Positions 1 through 9,191 of a DNA stretch of 64,000 nt are shown here, one piece after another. A program made the position numbers and the translations under genes. A model generated the notes under the pieces. It was not told the DNA's origin and did not search any database. It saw only the letters and a program-made list of their open reading frames with translations. This DNA comes from Ignavibacteria bacterium (GTDB lineage: Bacteria > Bacteroidota > Ignavibacteria > UBA10030 > SZUA-254), in the NCBI GenBank assembly GCA_016178595.1, contig JACOSY010000005.1, positions 1 through 64,000 on the forward strand, written 5' to 3'. Each line of letters begins with the position of its first letter. Position 1 is the first letter of the stretch.

Positions 1-300
1 GAAGGAATTCCACACCTGACCACACAACAAGGTCGGGAGTTCAACTCCCTCCCAGCAGGAGAACGGATCATGACTACACAACTAGGAGGGAGTTCCACTC
101 CCGACTTTATCATAAGTGCAGGAATTCCACACCTGACCACACAACAAGGTCGGGAGTTCAACTCCCTCCCAGCAGGAGAACGGATCATGACTACACAACT
201 AGGAGGGAGTTCCACTCCCGACTTTATCATGAGTGAAGGAATTCCACGCCTGACTACACAACAAGGTCGGGAGTTCAACTCCCTCCCAGCAGGGCACACG
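1..300. repeat. 117-bp tandem palindromic repeat, about 2.5 copies, truncated by window edge
   Basis: The eight-base landmark GGAATTCC recurs at 4, 121 and 238, giving an exact period of 117 bp with only a few substitutions between units. Each unit holds two near-palindromes in opposite orientation, built on GGTCGGGAGTTCAACTCCC and on GGAGGGAGTTCCACTCCC, so the DNA or RNA could fold into strong hairpins. Because 117 is divisible by three, the array is an open frame (70-303) encoding two 39-residue repeats. I regard that as a by-product of the repeat rather than a gene. The array may extend left of the window. Confidence 0.85.
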
Positions 301-316
301 TAACTGGATATAACTA

Positions 317-790
317 ATGCATTTTGAATTCACAATAATAAGTTTCATTACTCTTGCTATCGCAGTATTAGGGGCTGTCCTTGGCGTGATCAATACTTGG
401 AATGCGATCGAGCGAGATAAGGTCAAGCTTAGAGTGGTTCCGAAACTCGCCGTACCAATTGGCCTTCCCGACAACAGAACACGCCTGTGCATCGAGGTAA
501 CGAATTTGAGTGCTTTCGCCGTGACCATTTCTGATGTCGGGCTTCTTTTTAAAGGCACAAAGAACCGCGGAACTCTAGTCCAACCAATGCTGTTTGACGG
601 CGGCTCTTTTCCACGACGACTTGATGCACGATCTTCATTTACGGTTTATTTCTCTCCAGAAGCAACGCAAGAAGATAACTTTCTGACGACTCGCTGCGCT
701 TATGCAAAAACAGATTGTGGCGTGCAAGCAACTGGAACAAGTGGTGCTCTAAAACAAATGGTACATGAAGCTAGAAAAGCACACAACTAG
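317..790 (+). CDS. Hypothetical protein with one N-terminal membrane segment
   Basis: A 157-residue protein that I cannot assign to a named family. Residues about 5-27 are a continuous hydrophobic helix, followed by a charged NxxERDKVKLRV stretch and then a beta-rich soluble domain of about 120 residues. The likely topology is a membrane anchor with one globular domain. It starts 14 bp after the tandem palindromic repeat array and ends 150 bp before the lysine operon, so it appears to be a single-gene unit. No clear ribosome-binding site precedes the ATG. The repeat on its upstream side and the lack of a functional link to its neighbours suggest accessory DNA. Confidence 0.6.
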   Translation: MHFEFTIISFITLAIAVLGAVLGVINTWNAIERDKVKLRVVPKLAVPIGLPDNRTRLCIEVTNLSAFAVTISDVGLLFKGTKNRGTLVQPMLFDGGSFPRRLDARSSFTVYFSPEATQEDNFLTTRCAYAKTDCGVQATGTSGALKQMVHEARKAHN

Positions 791-942
791 TAATGAGAGT
801 CCATGATTTCAGTCGCGTGCGCTGCTCATAATAAGCAAAAACACCGACGCTCTTCAATAACGGATAACAAATAACCGGTAACGACTAACGATCCTCCAAC
901 ATCAGATTTCTAACCCCTAAACTCAAACCTCTAACCTCTCCT

Positions 943-1995
943 GTGCCCTCTCGTCGTATCGTCATTCTTGCCGAAGGAACATTCAGTCCGCTTGAATCGA
1001 AGACCGCCAATCAGGTCATCCGGTATATTCCGGAACAAGTCGTGGCTGTCATTGATAGCAAACAGGAGGGACGAACGGCGCAGCAGGTGCTGGGATTTGG
1101 CGGCGATATTCCCGTCGTTCCGAATCTTCACTCTGCACTCGCTCATGCGCCTGATACATTACTTATTGGCATTGCCCCAACGGGCGGACGGTTGCCGGAT
1201 GAATGGCGACACATTATCACTGAAGCGATCAATAACAAACTCGACATCATCAGCGGGCTTCACACATATCTTTCCGATGACAAGGAATTTTCGTATCATG
1301 CATCCATCAAGAACGTTCGGTTGATCAACCTTCGAGGAATTCCCCCGGAGTATGAAGTTGTCGCGAAAGGATGTTGGAAGGAACGGGAGGCAAGAACCAT
1401 CCTCACCGTCGGCACAGATTGTAATGTCGGAAAAATGACGGCATCGCTGGAATTGCACCGCGAGTTTCTCCGCCGGGGAATGAAATCGGATTTTGTCGCA
1501 ACGGGGCAGACGGGCATCCTTCTTTCCGGACACAGAGGGGTTGCCGTCGATTCAGTTGTTAGTGACTATGTTGCAGGCGCGATCGAGTACGAAGTGGAAC
1601 GTTCCGTCGCTCGCGGTGCGAAATATATTCATGTCGAAGGACAAGGCTCGCTGACACATCAAGGATATTCGAGTGTCACACTTGGCCTGCTGCACGGCGT
1701 CATGCCGGATGCGATGATCATGGTGCATCATCCGGCACGTCACGCTGACGATTATGGATTCTCGCTCGATAATGTCAAACGACTGATTGATCTCCATGAG
1801 ACGATGCTTCGGCCGTTCAAGGAATCTAAAGTCATCGGCATTGCCATCAACACCGTCATGATGACCGCGCAGCAGGTTGAAGTTGCAAAGCGTGAGCTGC
1901 AGGAACAGACTGCTCTTCCGGTTGCGGATGTGCTCACGCCCGGTGTTCGCATCCTTGCCGATGCGCTTCTCGAATATTTTCAAAGTAAGCCATAG
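943..1995 (+). CDS. DUF1611 (DgcN-like) family protein
   Basis: A 350-residue protein starting at GTG. It shows the two-part DUF1611 architecture: an N-terminal Rossmann-like half, and a C-terminal P-loop-like half with GTDCNVGKMTAS at about residues 155-166, then VEGQGSLTHQGYS and MVHHPARHADDYG. Family knowledge: members were once annotated as NAD-dependent epimerases. At least one branch (DgcN) is described as acting on D-glutamate, and relatives often sit beside L-Ala-D/L-Glu epimerase genes. No epimerase is next to it here. Instead it is the first gene of an operon, 6 bp upstream of lysC, which suggests a role tied to diaminopimelate or peptidoglycan amino-acid metabolism. The exact reaction is not shown by the sequence. 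Confidence 0.75.
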   Translation: MPSRRIVILAEGTFSPLESKTANQVIRYIPEQVVAVIDSKQEGRTAQQVLGFGGDIPVVPNLHSALAHAPDTLLIGIAPTGGRLPDEWRHIITEAINNKLDIISGLHTYLSDDKEFSYHASIKNVRLINLRGIPPEYEVVAKGCWKEREARTILTVGTDCNVGKMTASLELHREFLRRGMKSDFVATGQTGILLSGHRGVAVDSVVSDYVAGAIEYEVERSVARGAKYIHVEGQGSLTHQGYSSVTLGLLHGVMPDAMIMVHHPARHADDYGFSLDNVKRLIDLHETMLRPFKESKVIGIAINTVMMTAQQVEVAKRELQEQTALPVADVLTPGVRILADALLEYFQSKP

Positions 1996-2001
1996 AATAG
2001 T

Positions 2002-3369
2002 ATGATCGTGATGAAGTTCGGCGGTACTTCCGTAGAAGATGCCGCCGCAATACGAAGAGTCATCGATATCGTCCGGCGGGAAATTCCCCATACGCCGCTT
2101 GTGACGGTCTCGGCGTGTGCCGGAGCGACGAACGATCTCATCAATGCGGCACACGCCGTTCGTGACGGCCGATTGGAAACAGCGATGAACGTTCTCACTA
2201 CGCTGCGTGAACGCCATGTGACCATCGCGCACGAGCTTCTGAGTGCAGACGAGTACAATCGAGTTGCGGCTGCATTGGATGGAATGTTCACGGAGCTGCA
2301 GAACTATATTCAGGGTGTTTTCCTTCTCGGCGAGTTGACAAACCGCTCGCTCGATACCTTCTCCAGCTACGGCGAGCGTTTGTCGTCCATCATCATTCAC
2401 GCTGCGATGCAGGAAATGGGGATGCCATCAGAGCTTGTGGATGCACGGAAGGTCATGATCACCGACGCACATTTCGGTTCGGCGCAGCCTCTTTGGGAAG
2501 TCGTAGCAGAACGGGCTAAACAGTTTTTCCTTCCAATTCTCGAAGCGAAAAAAATAGTGGTGACGCAGGGATTCATCGGCGCAACGGAGGATGGAATTAC
2601 CACAACGATCGGCCGCGGCGGCTCGGATTTGAGCGCGGCGATTTTCGGATCGGCCTTGCGTGCCGAGGAGATCCAAATCTGGACTGATGTCGATGGAATG
2701 ATGACCGCCGATCCGCACATCATACCGGAATCGAAATTGATCGACATCATGAGCTTTAATGAAGCATCCGAGCTTGCCTATTTCGGCGCGAAAGTGCTTC
2801 ATCCCCGAACAATTCTTCCGGCAATTGAAAAGAATATTCCTGTGCGAGTGCTCAATTCCCACAGGCCTGAGGTTGGCGGCACACTGATCGTCAAATCACC
2901 GGAATCCTCGTCCGGTGCAAATGGCGACGTCATCAAGTCCATCGCCTTCAAGAAAGGCATTACGGTCATTAACGTCAGCTCATCAAGGATGTTGATGGCC
3001 CACGGATTTCTCGCAAGGCTATTTTCCATTTTTGCGGATCATGAGAAGAGTATCGACGTTGTTGCGACCTCCGAGGTGAGCGTCTCGCTAACCGTTGATA
3101 ATGAAACCGGCTTGGCAGAAATTGTGAAGGAACTTGAGACGATCGGCGAGATACGGCTTCATCGCGGCAAGGCAATCATCTGTATTGTCGGCGAAGGAAT
3201 GAAACATACGCCCGGGATTGCCGGAAGAATTTTTGGCGCGCTCGCGCGGGCGAACGTGAACATCGAGATGGTATCGGAAGGCGCGTCCGAAATCAATCTG
3301 ACACTCGTCGTCGATGAGAACGATGTGAACACGTCGGTGCGGGTATTGCACGATGAGTTTTTTGGCTAA
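2002..3369 (+). CDS. lysC: Aspartate kinase (aspartokinase)
   Basis: This enzyme phosphorylates L-aspartate, the first step of the lysine/DAP, threonine and methionine pathways. It has 455 residues, normal for a monofunctional class. KFGGTS at residues 4-9 is the amino-acid-kinase signature, and GRGGSDLSAA near residue 204 belongs to the catalytic domain. The last 150 or so residues form two ACT domains; the segment with SSSRMLMAHGFLA and TSEVSVSLT closely resembles lysine-sensitive LysC enzymes, so feedback inhibition by lysine is likely (inference). It is the second gene of a four-gene operon, 6 bp after the DUF1611 gene and 20 bp before lysA. No homoserine dehydrogenase domain is fused. 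Confidence 0.95.
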   Translation: MIVMKFGGTSVEDAAAIRRVIDIVRREIPHTPLVTVSACAGATNDLINAAHAVRDGRLETAMNVLTTLRERHVTIAHELLSADEYNRVAAALDGMFTELQNYIQGVFLLGELTNRSLDTFSSYGERLSSIIIHAAMQEMGMPSELVDARKVMITDAHFGSAQPLWEVVAERAKQFFLPILEAKKIVVTQGFIGATEDGITTTIGRGGSDLSAAIFGSALRAEEIQIWTDVDGMMTADPHIIPESKLIDIMSFNEASELAYFGAKVLHPRTILPAIEKNIPVRVLNSHRPEVGGTLIVKSPESSSGANGDVIKSIAFKKGITVINVSSSRMLMAHGFLARLFSIFADHEKSIDVVATSEVSVSLTVDNETGLAEIVKELETIGEIRLHRGKAIICIVGEGMKHTPGIAGRIFGALARANVNIEMVSEGASEINLTLVVDENDVNTSVRVLHDEFFG

Positions 3370-3389
3370 GTCTTCAGTGAAAGCGACGG

Positions 3390-4655
3390 ATGGAACAATT
3401 CCACTACAAAAATAACGAGCTTTGGTGTGAAGAGGTTAACGTCGACGAGATCGTGCGAAATGTCGGCACGCCGGTGTACGTTTACAGCAGGCGCTCAATT
3501 GTCGATCACTGCAGATGGATCGAGCAGGCATTCGGAACGATCGATCATCTTTCCTGTTACGCCGTGAAGGCAAACGCAAACCGCGAAGTTCTTCGGACAC
3601 TTGCGCACGAGGGAATTGGCGCCGATGCCGGCTCAGTCGGTGAGTTGTACCTTGCACTTGCCGCAGGCTTTCCTCCCGAGAAGATTACCTTCAGCGGCGT
3701 GGGTAAACGGAACGACGAGATCGAGTTCGCACTGCGACGAAACATTCTTTCCTTCAATGCCGAATCGGAGGAGGAGATACAAGTGCTGAGTGACATCGCC
3801 GGCACGTTAGCGACGACTGCGCGTGTGTTTCTTCGCGTGAACTTCGATATCAAGACGACAACTCATCCCTACATTACTACCGGACGCAGGCACAACAAGT
3901 TTGGCGTCGATTCATCCAAAGCTCTTTCCGTTCTTCGGTCGGCAAGCAGACTGCCGGGGCTTGAGGTGGTCGGCATTCACAGTCACATCGGTTCACAGAT
4001 CATTGACGAGGAAACTTTCATTGCTGCGGCAGAGGCACTCTCTCGCGTAGCCAGCAACCTCCGCAGTGAGGGGATCAACATTACACAAATCAATTTCGGA
4101 GGCGGCTTCGGAGTGCAATATCGAAACTACATCACGCACCGGCTTCTTCCCTTGGAACCTGAAAATCCCGAAGCGGAAGTGACTACAGTCCGGCTGCTGC
4201 AAGCGATCCTCCCGATACTCAAGAAAACGGGCTGCAGGATATTTATTCAGCCCGGGCGCTCGATTGTTGCCCACGCTGGAATCTTACTCACAAAAGTGTT
4301 ATATAGGAAACAAGGAGATGGTAAGATATTTGTCATTGCCGATGCAGGGATGAACGATCTTATTCGTCCGAGTCTGTACCAATCGTACCATCAGATCGTT
4401 CCAACAAGATTGGTCGAGAATGAACATGAAATTGTCGATGTCGTTGGGCCACTCTGCGAGACAGGCGATTTCTTTGCCCTGGATCGGCGACTTCCGCACG
4501 TTGACCGGGGAGACTCGTTAGCTGTTCTGTGTGCTGGTGCATACGGCTATGTTCTCTCGTCGAACTATAACGGCAGGCCTCGTCCGGCTGAAGTCATGGT
4601 GGACGGAGATACGTTTGCCATTGTTACACCGCGTGAAGTTCTTGAGGATTTATAA
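3390..4655 (+). CDS. lysA: Diaminopimelate decarboxylase
   Basis: A PLP-dependent enzyme that converts meso-diaminopimelate to L-lysine. Its 421 residues are typical of the fold-III (alanine racemase-like) family. The PLP lysine lies in CYAVKAN at about residue 60. HSHIGSQI, NFGGGFGVQY and QPGRSIVAHAG are the phosphate- and substrate-binding motifs, and the C-terminal GPLCETGDFF plus CAGAYGYVLSSNYN give the dimer-interface cysteine and tyrosine of LysA. It lies between lysC and asd with gaps of 20 and 16 bp. The operon lacks dapA, dapB, dapL and dapF, which must be elsewhere. Confidence 0.96.
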   Translation: MEQFHYKNNELWCEEVNVDEIVRNVGTPVYVYSRRSIVDHCRWIEQAFGTIDHLSCYAVKANANREVLRTLAHEGIGADAGSVGELYLALAAGFPPEKITFSGVGKRNDEIEFALRRNILSFNAESEEEIQVLSDIAGTLATTARVFLRVNFDIKTTTHPYITTGRRHNKFGVDSSKALSVLRSASRLPGLEVVGIHSHIGSQIIDEETFIAAAEALSRVASNLRSEGINITQINFGGGFGVQYRNYITHRLLPLEPENPEAEVTTVRLLQAILPILKKTGCRIFIQPGRSIVAHAGILLTKVLYRKQGDGKIFVIADAGMNDLIRPSLYQSYHQIVPTRLVENEHEIVDVVGPLCETGDFFALDRRLPHVDRGDSLAVLCAGAYGYVLSSNYNGRPRPAEVMVDGDTFAIVTPREVLEDL

Positions 4656-4671
4656 TTGAAGCAATGACTCA

Positions 4672-5688
4672 ATGAGACAATTCAACGTCGCTGTTGTCGG
4701 AGCTACGGGACTTGTTGGACGGAAGATGATCCAGGTATTGGAGGAACGGAATTTTCCTGTTGGCAATCTCCGTTTGTTAGCTTCGAAGAAGTCGGTTGGA
4801 AAGAAGATCACGTTTCGCGACATGGACTATGCGGTTGAAGAGTTGACTCCGAACAGCTTCATGGGAATCGACATTGCGCTCTTCTCTGCGGGCGCTGCCG
4901 TGAGCAAAGAGTTTGCGCCTGTCGCAGCTCGCGCCGGTGCGCTCGCCATCGATAACAGCAGCGCGTGGCGAATGGACAAAGACGTACCGCTCGTTGTTCC
5001 GGAAGTGAACCCGGACGCCATCGTTCTACACAAGGGCATCATAGCGAATCCAAACTGCTCGGCGATTCAGATGGTTGTTGCACTCAAGCCGCTGCATGAT
5101 CGGTGGAAGATCAAACGTGTTGTCGTATCGACGTATCAGTCGGTGACCGGCGCAGGAAACCTTGCCGTACGCCAGCTCGAATCCGAACTCGCGAAGGATG
5201 CGAATCCAACAAAGAAATTTCCTCATCCCATCGCATTCAATGTCTTGCCGCAGGTCGATGTTTTTGTCGACGGCGGCTATACAAAAGAGGAAATGAAGAT
5301 GGTCAACGAGACGAAGAAAATTATGGGAGATGACTCTATTAACGTGACGGCGACGTGTGTTCGGGTACCGGTTATTGGCGGCCATAGTGAAGCGGTAAAC
5401 TTAGAGTTCGAGAATCCGTATACACTTGAAGAAGTCTACGATGTGCTGCGGCGTGCTCCGGGCATTTGCCTTCAAGACGATGTCAACCAAAGTATTTATC
5501 CAATGCCGATCTGGTCGCACGAATGTGATGAGGTGTTTGTCGGTCGCATACGCCGCGATGAGACGATTAAGAATGGACTGAATTTGTGGATCGTCTCGGA
5601 TAATCTGCGCAAGGGCGCCGCAACAAACGCGGTACAGATTGCAGAAGAGTGGATTAACGACAATTCAAAAGTAAAAAGTAAAAAGTAA
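4672..5688 (+). CDS. asd: Aspartate-semialdehyde dehydrogenase
   Basis: This enzyme reduces aspartyl phosphate, the product of the neighbouring aspartokinase, to aspartate semialdehyde with NADPH. It has 338 residues. GATGLVGRKM at residues 9-18 is the dinucleotide-binding loop, the nucleophilic cysteine is in NPNCSAIQ at about residue 129, and GGHSEAVN carries the catalytic region histidine. It is the last gene of the lysine operon. The final codons run into an A-rich run of AAAAGTA-like heptamers that continues past the stop, so the Lys/Ser-rich C-terminal tail may vary between strains. Confidence 0.96.
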   Translation: MRQFNVAVVGATGLVGRKMIQVLEERNFPVGNLRLLASKKSVGKKITFRDMDYAVEELTPNSFMGIDIALFSAGAAVSKEFAPVAARAGALAIDNSSAWRMDKDVPLVVPEVNPDAIVLHKGIIANPNCSAIQMVVALKPLHDRWKIKRVVVSTYQSVTGAGNLAVRQLESELAKDANPTKKFPHPIAFNVLPQVDVFVDGGYTKEEMKMVNETKKIMGDDSINVTATCVRVPVIGGHSEAVNLEFENPYTLEEVYDVLRRAPGICLQDDVNQSIYPMPIWSHECDEVFVGRIRRDETIKNGLNLWIVSDNLRKGAATNAVQIAEEWINDNSKVKSKK

Positions 5689-5807
5689 AAAAGTAGTTGA
5701 GTATGTGAGATAATAAGGGGTTGAGATAGTTATCGGTTATTCGACCGCAGTCATATTTCCAAAAGAATCCAAAATCCAAAAAATCTAAAATTCTCCAGGA
5801 GAGTACC

Positions 5808-6386
5808 ATGAAATACCTTCTTGCGTTCTTGCTCGTTTTTTCCTTCATCGGCCATGCAGGGGATCTGAAAGATCTCAAAGTCGGTGAAGCCGTTCCTTCC
5901 TTCACGCTCAAAAACTATGACGGCAAAGACTACGACCTGAAAAAAGTTCTGAAGGAGAACAAGTACGCCGTTGTGATGTTCATTTCAACCGAATGCCCGG
6001 TCTCCAATGGATACAATGAACGGATGGTGAAGTTGAACGAGACATTCGGCAAGAAAGGGGTCGCATTCCTCGGTATCAATGCGAACAAGGAGGAAGATGT
6101 GAAAAGGATTGCCGCGCATTCGAAGGAACACGGATTCAAATTTCCTGTCTTGAAGGACGTACAGAACAAAGTCGCCGATCTCTACGCTGCGCAGGTGACA
6201 CCGGAAACGTTCGTCATTAATACGGAAGGAAAGCTCGTCTATCACGGTCGCATCGACGACAGTCGAACTCTATCCAAAGTCACGACGAACGATCTCGCCG
6301 ACGCGTTGGACAAACTTCTTGCCGGCAAGACTTTGACCGCTGCAACATCGAAGGCATTCGGCTGCTCGATCAAGCGTGTGGACTGA
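5808..6386 (+). CDS. Secreted redoxin/AhpC-TSA family protein
   Basis: A 192-residue thioredoxin-fold protein with a Sec signal peptide (residues 1-17, hydrophobic core LLAFLLVFSFIG ending at HAG). The active-site segment is STECPVSNGYNERM, with a single cysteine where thioredoxins have CxxC, as in a widespread redoxin subgroup. A second cysteine near the C-terminus (FGCSIKR) might serve as a resolving residue. The last part, with TPETFVI and LVYHGRIDD, is typical of the fold. It probably acts in periplasmic thiol or peroxide chemistry. A good ribosome-binding site (AGGAG, 8 bp upstream) supports the ATG. The next gene, another thioredoxin-like protein, starts directly after its stop. Confidence 0.8.
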   Translation: MKYLLAFLLVFSFIGHAGDLKDLKVGEAVPSFTLKNYDGKDYDLKKVLKENKYAVVMFISTECPVSNGYNERMVKLNETFGKKGVAFLGINANKEEDVKRIAAHSKEHGFKFPVLKDVQNKVADLYAAQVTPETFVINTEGKLVYHGRIDDSRTLSKVTTNDLADALDKLLAGKTLTAATSKAFGCSIKRVD

Positions 6387-6902
6387 GTGCCGATGCTGCG
6401 CTGGTTTCTTTTCGGTTCTCTTATCGTTCTCGGTACGACATTCGGTGAAGCACAGACAAAACTGCGCGGACTTCCTCCGGTCACGCCAATCCATATCGCC
6501 GAGTTAAAGGAAATGATCCGGCACGACTCCGGCAACGTCGTGTTTGTGAATGTATGGGCAACGTGGTGCAAGCCGTGTAGGGAAGAGATGCCGCAGGTCG
6601 TTCGGTTGCGGAAGAATTTTTTGAATAAAGGATTTTCGCTGATCCTCGTTTCAGTGGATGATAGCGATATTGTCGGTACACAAGTTCGACCCGCGCTGCA
6701 AAAGCTTGGCGTCAATTTTCCTTCCTATATCATCAACGAGAAATCCGACGAAGCATTCATTACGGGGATGGATTCGAGCTGGAACGGCGCGCTGCCAACG
6801 ACGTTTGTGTACGACCGGCATGGAGCTCTCTCCAATATTTTAACCGGCGAACGGACCTACAAACAGTTTGAGGAAGCCATAAGAAAATTTCTCCGCGAGT
6901 AG
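6387..6902 (+). CDS. TlpA/ResA-like thiol-disulfide oxidoreductase
   Basis: A 171-residue periplasmic thioredoxin-like protein. The N-terminal hydrophobic segment (LRWFLFGSLIVLGTTFG) is a signal peptide or anchor, and WATWCKPCREEMPQ is the classic TlpA-type CxxC site. The cis-proline region (GALPTTFVYDRHG) is also present. Family members reduce disulfides in secreted proteins or in apocytochromes. The frame opens with GTG immediately after the previous gene's stop; an ATG six bases later is an equally possible start. It is translationally linked to the upstream redoxin and is followed by an intrinsic terminator at 6936-6967, so the pair forms one unit. Confidence 0.85.
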   Translation: MPMLRWFLFGSLIVLGTTFGEAQTKLRGLPPVTPIHIAELKEMIRHDSGNVVFVNVWATWCKPCREEMPQVVRLRKNFLNKGFSLILVSVDDSDIVGTQVRPALQKLGVNFPSYIINEKSDEAFITGMDSSWNGALPTTFVYDRHGALSNILTGERTYKQFEEAIRKFLRE

Positions 6903-6935
6903 ATGTTTGGAATTCACTCACTCATTTGGTATTTT

Positions 6936-6967
6936 AATCCCGTTATCCCGTAACGGGATTTTTATTT
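6936..6967 (+). terminator. Intrinsic terminator after the redoxin/TlpA pair
   Basis: A 10-bp perfect stem (AATCCCGTTA with TAACGGGATT, loop TCCCG) is followed by a T-rich run. It lies inside the longest open frame of the next gene, which argues that this gene really starts downstream at 6979. Confidence 0.8.
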
Positions 6968-6978
6968 TCGATGATCGT

Positions 6979-8808
6979 ATGAAGAAGCCATTTCGTGAAC
7001 GCATCAAGGAAGGTCCTATCGTCTGTGACGGCGCGATGGGCACGCTGCTCGATCTCTACGAGTACGATGAGATACCGCATGAAATTCAGAATCTGAAAAA
7101 CCCGGAGATCGTCGAACGAGTTCACCGCGAATACGTTGACGCAGGTTCCGAGATCATCGAATCCAACACCTTCTCCGCCAACCGCCTTCGCCTTTCCCAG
7201 TTTCATTTGCAGGAAAAGCTCCGCGAGATTAATCTTCGGGGTGTTGAGATCGCACGCCGTGCCGCAGGCGAATGCGCATACGTCGCCGGCTCTGTCGGCC
7301 CGACCGGCATGCTGCTCGAGCCGATCGGAAAGATCAAACGGCAACAGGCACGCGATGCATTTAAGGAACAGATCGAAATTCTCCTCGAAGCCGGTGTCGA
7401 TCTGATCATGCTGGAAACATTCGTCAGTGTTCAAGAGCTTGACGAAGCGCTTGGTGTTGCAAAGGAGCTGACCGATCTGCCGGTCGTTGCGCAAAAGGCT
7501 TTCGCTGAAGACGGCGCTATATTAAGCGGCTCTTTTCCGATTGATGTCATCGAACATTTGATCGAGCAGGGAGCGGACGTCGTTGGGGCGAACTGTACCG
7601 TCGGGCCGCAGCGGATGTTCAGCATCATCCGCAACGTCCACAAAGACGGCGTCATTCTTTCTGCGCAGCCGGCGGCGGGTATTCCAACACTTCTCAACGG
7701 CCGGTCGATCTATCATACGACCCCGGAGTACCTTGCACAGTACGCGAGAGAGCTTGTGAGTTCCGGTGTAACGCTGATTGGCGCGTGCTGTGGTTCCACG
7801 CCTGCACATATCCGTGCGATCGCCGACGCTGTAAAAGGTTTGAAAGTCGGAAGACCCGCTCCGAAGATCGACGCGAAGATGAAAGATACTGCACCGGCAC
7901 GGCTCGAGCCGCAGTATTATGTCGAATCATCCCGATGGTCGAAGTTTGCGCGGAATGTAGGGAAGAAGTTCATGACGACGGTCGAGCTTGACGTTCCCCG
8001 CGGGCTCGACATGTCGAGCGTGCTGGAAGGCGCGCAGTATTGTTACGAGCGGCAGATCGACGCCGTGAACATCACTGAAGGTGCGAGGGCCCGATTGAGG
8101 ATGAGCTCCATCGCGATCTCCGTTATGATTCAGCAGCGTGTGGGAATCGAAGCGATGACGCACCGCGCGACGCGCGACCATAATTTGATCGGGCTTCAGG
8201 CGGAGCTCCTTGGTGCGTATGCACTTGGCATCCGAAACATTTTATGCATTACAGGCGATCCTGCCGGGATCGGCGACTACCCGCATGCCAACTCCGTCTA
8301 TGATGTTGATTCCGTCGGATTGATCCGTGCGGTTCGTTCAATGAATGAAGGAACCGATATCATGGGCAACTCCATCGATAGTCCGACGTCGTTTTACATT
8401 GCGTGCGCTGCTAATCCATGCGCTGACAATTTGGATATCGAAGCCGAGAAGATCGAGCGCAAAGTCGAAGCGGGGGCGAACATCGCTTTCACGCAGCCGG
8501 TGTTCGAGATGAAAACGCTGGAGACTTTTTTGAAGCGCATCGAACATTTGAAGCTTCCCATCATGCTGGGTATCATCCCGTTGCGGAGTTACAAGCACGC
8601 CGACTTCCTCCACAATGAAGTGCCGGGGATGAGGATACCGGAAAAATTCCGGGAGATGATGCGCACTGCAGGTCCTGATGCGGCGAAGCTTGGGGTAAAA
8701 CTCTCGATGGACTTCTTGAAGGAAGCGAAGCCGTGCGTGGCCGGCGCTTATATGATGCCGCCGTTTCAGAAGTATCAGGTGATTGAAGAGTTGCTGGGGG
8801 TGGTGTAG
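6979..8808 (+). CDS. Bifunctional homocysteine S-methyltransferase / methylenetetrahydrofolate reductase
   Basis: A fusion of about 609 residues linking one-carbon metabolism to methionine. Residues about 1-290 form a cobalamin-independent homocysteine methyltransferase domain: CDGAMGT near the start, GANCTVGP, and the zinc-binding GACCGSTPAHI. Residues about 320-609 form a MetF-like TIM barrel that reduces methylene-THF (LCITGDPAGIGDYP, FTQPVFEM). The same architecture is known from YitJ-type enzymes. The frame is open from 6907, but the ATG at 6979 follows the terminator hairpin and begins the conserved region, so I chose it. It is monocistronic. Confidence 0.93.
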   Translation: MKKPFRERIKEGPIVCDGAMGTLLDLYEYDEIPHEIQNLKNPEIVERVHREYVDAGSEIIESNTFSANRLRLSQFHLQEKLREINLRGVEIARRAAGECAYVAGSVGPTGMLLEPIGKIKRQQARDAFKEQIEILLEAGVDLIMLETFVSVQELDEALGVAKELTDLPVVAQKAFAEDGAILSGSFPIDVIEHLIEQGADVVGANCTVGPQRMFSIIRNVHKDGVILSAQPAAGIPTLLNGRSIYHTTPEYLAQYARELVSSGVTLIGACCGSTPAHIRAIADAVKGLKVGRPAPKIDAKMKDTAPARLEPQYYVESSRWSKFARNVGKKFMTTVELDVPRGLDMSSVLEGAQYCYERQIDAVNITEGARARLRMSSIAISVMIQQRVGIEAMTHRATRDHNLIGLQAELLGAYALGIRNILCITGDPAGIGDYPHANSVYDVDSVGLIRAVRSMNEGTDIMGNSIDSPTSFYIACAANPCADNLDIEAEKIERKVEAGANIAFTQPVFEMKTLETFLKRIEHLKLPIMLGIIPLRSYKHADFLHNEVPGMRIPEKFREMMRTAGPDAAKLGVKLSMDFLKEAKPCVAGAYMMPPFQKYQVIEELLGVV

Positions 8809-9191
8809 TCAAGGCAAAAATGCAAAGGGAAAAAGTAAAAAAGCCGGCGGAAAAATACACGATGTCTACCCTAATACCTTGCGGATGCCCGGTCACCACC
8901 CACGAATTCATATCTTAAATTCGTGCCGGTTGTCAAATCAACAAAGCAAAATTGCCTCTGAGAGGGAAGAAGGAAAATTTTCCTCCTTGGGTCAAGGATA
9001 GAGCTTTAAGAGATAAGAATAAGAAACACTATATTTCAACCTCCCGCAAATGGTGACAAAAAGAATGAAGATTTGAATTCGGATTAACTGAGAAGATACA
9101 AAAGTGAGTATCAAATGATAAAAGCCTATTTGTCGGAAATTCTTCATGCTCAATTTGGCAAGTGATTATTATACGTAACGCTCAAGAAGCT
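8809..9191. other. Gene-free, A-rich spacer upstream of the hicAB region
   Basis: About 380 bp with no convincing gene. It has A-rich stretches near 8820-8840 and 8940-9120 and a weak self-complementary stretch around GGAAAATTTTCC near 8970. A short frame near 8955-9030 has no clear homologue. It ends at the broken aldolase fragment. Confidence 0.5.

Noticed and set aside
70-303. 77-residue open frame over the left-edge repeats
   Set aside because: It consists only of the 117-bp repeat units, has no ribosome-binding site, and its residues are dictated by palindromes. It is described as a repeat instead.
8955-9030. Possible remnant of an endonuclease-like gene (PPLRGKKEENFPPW...)
   Set aside because: The stretch is too short and repeat-like to distinguish from chance; it is mentioned only as spacer content.
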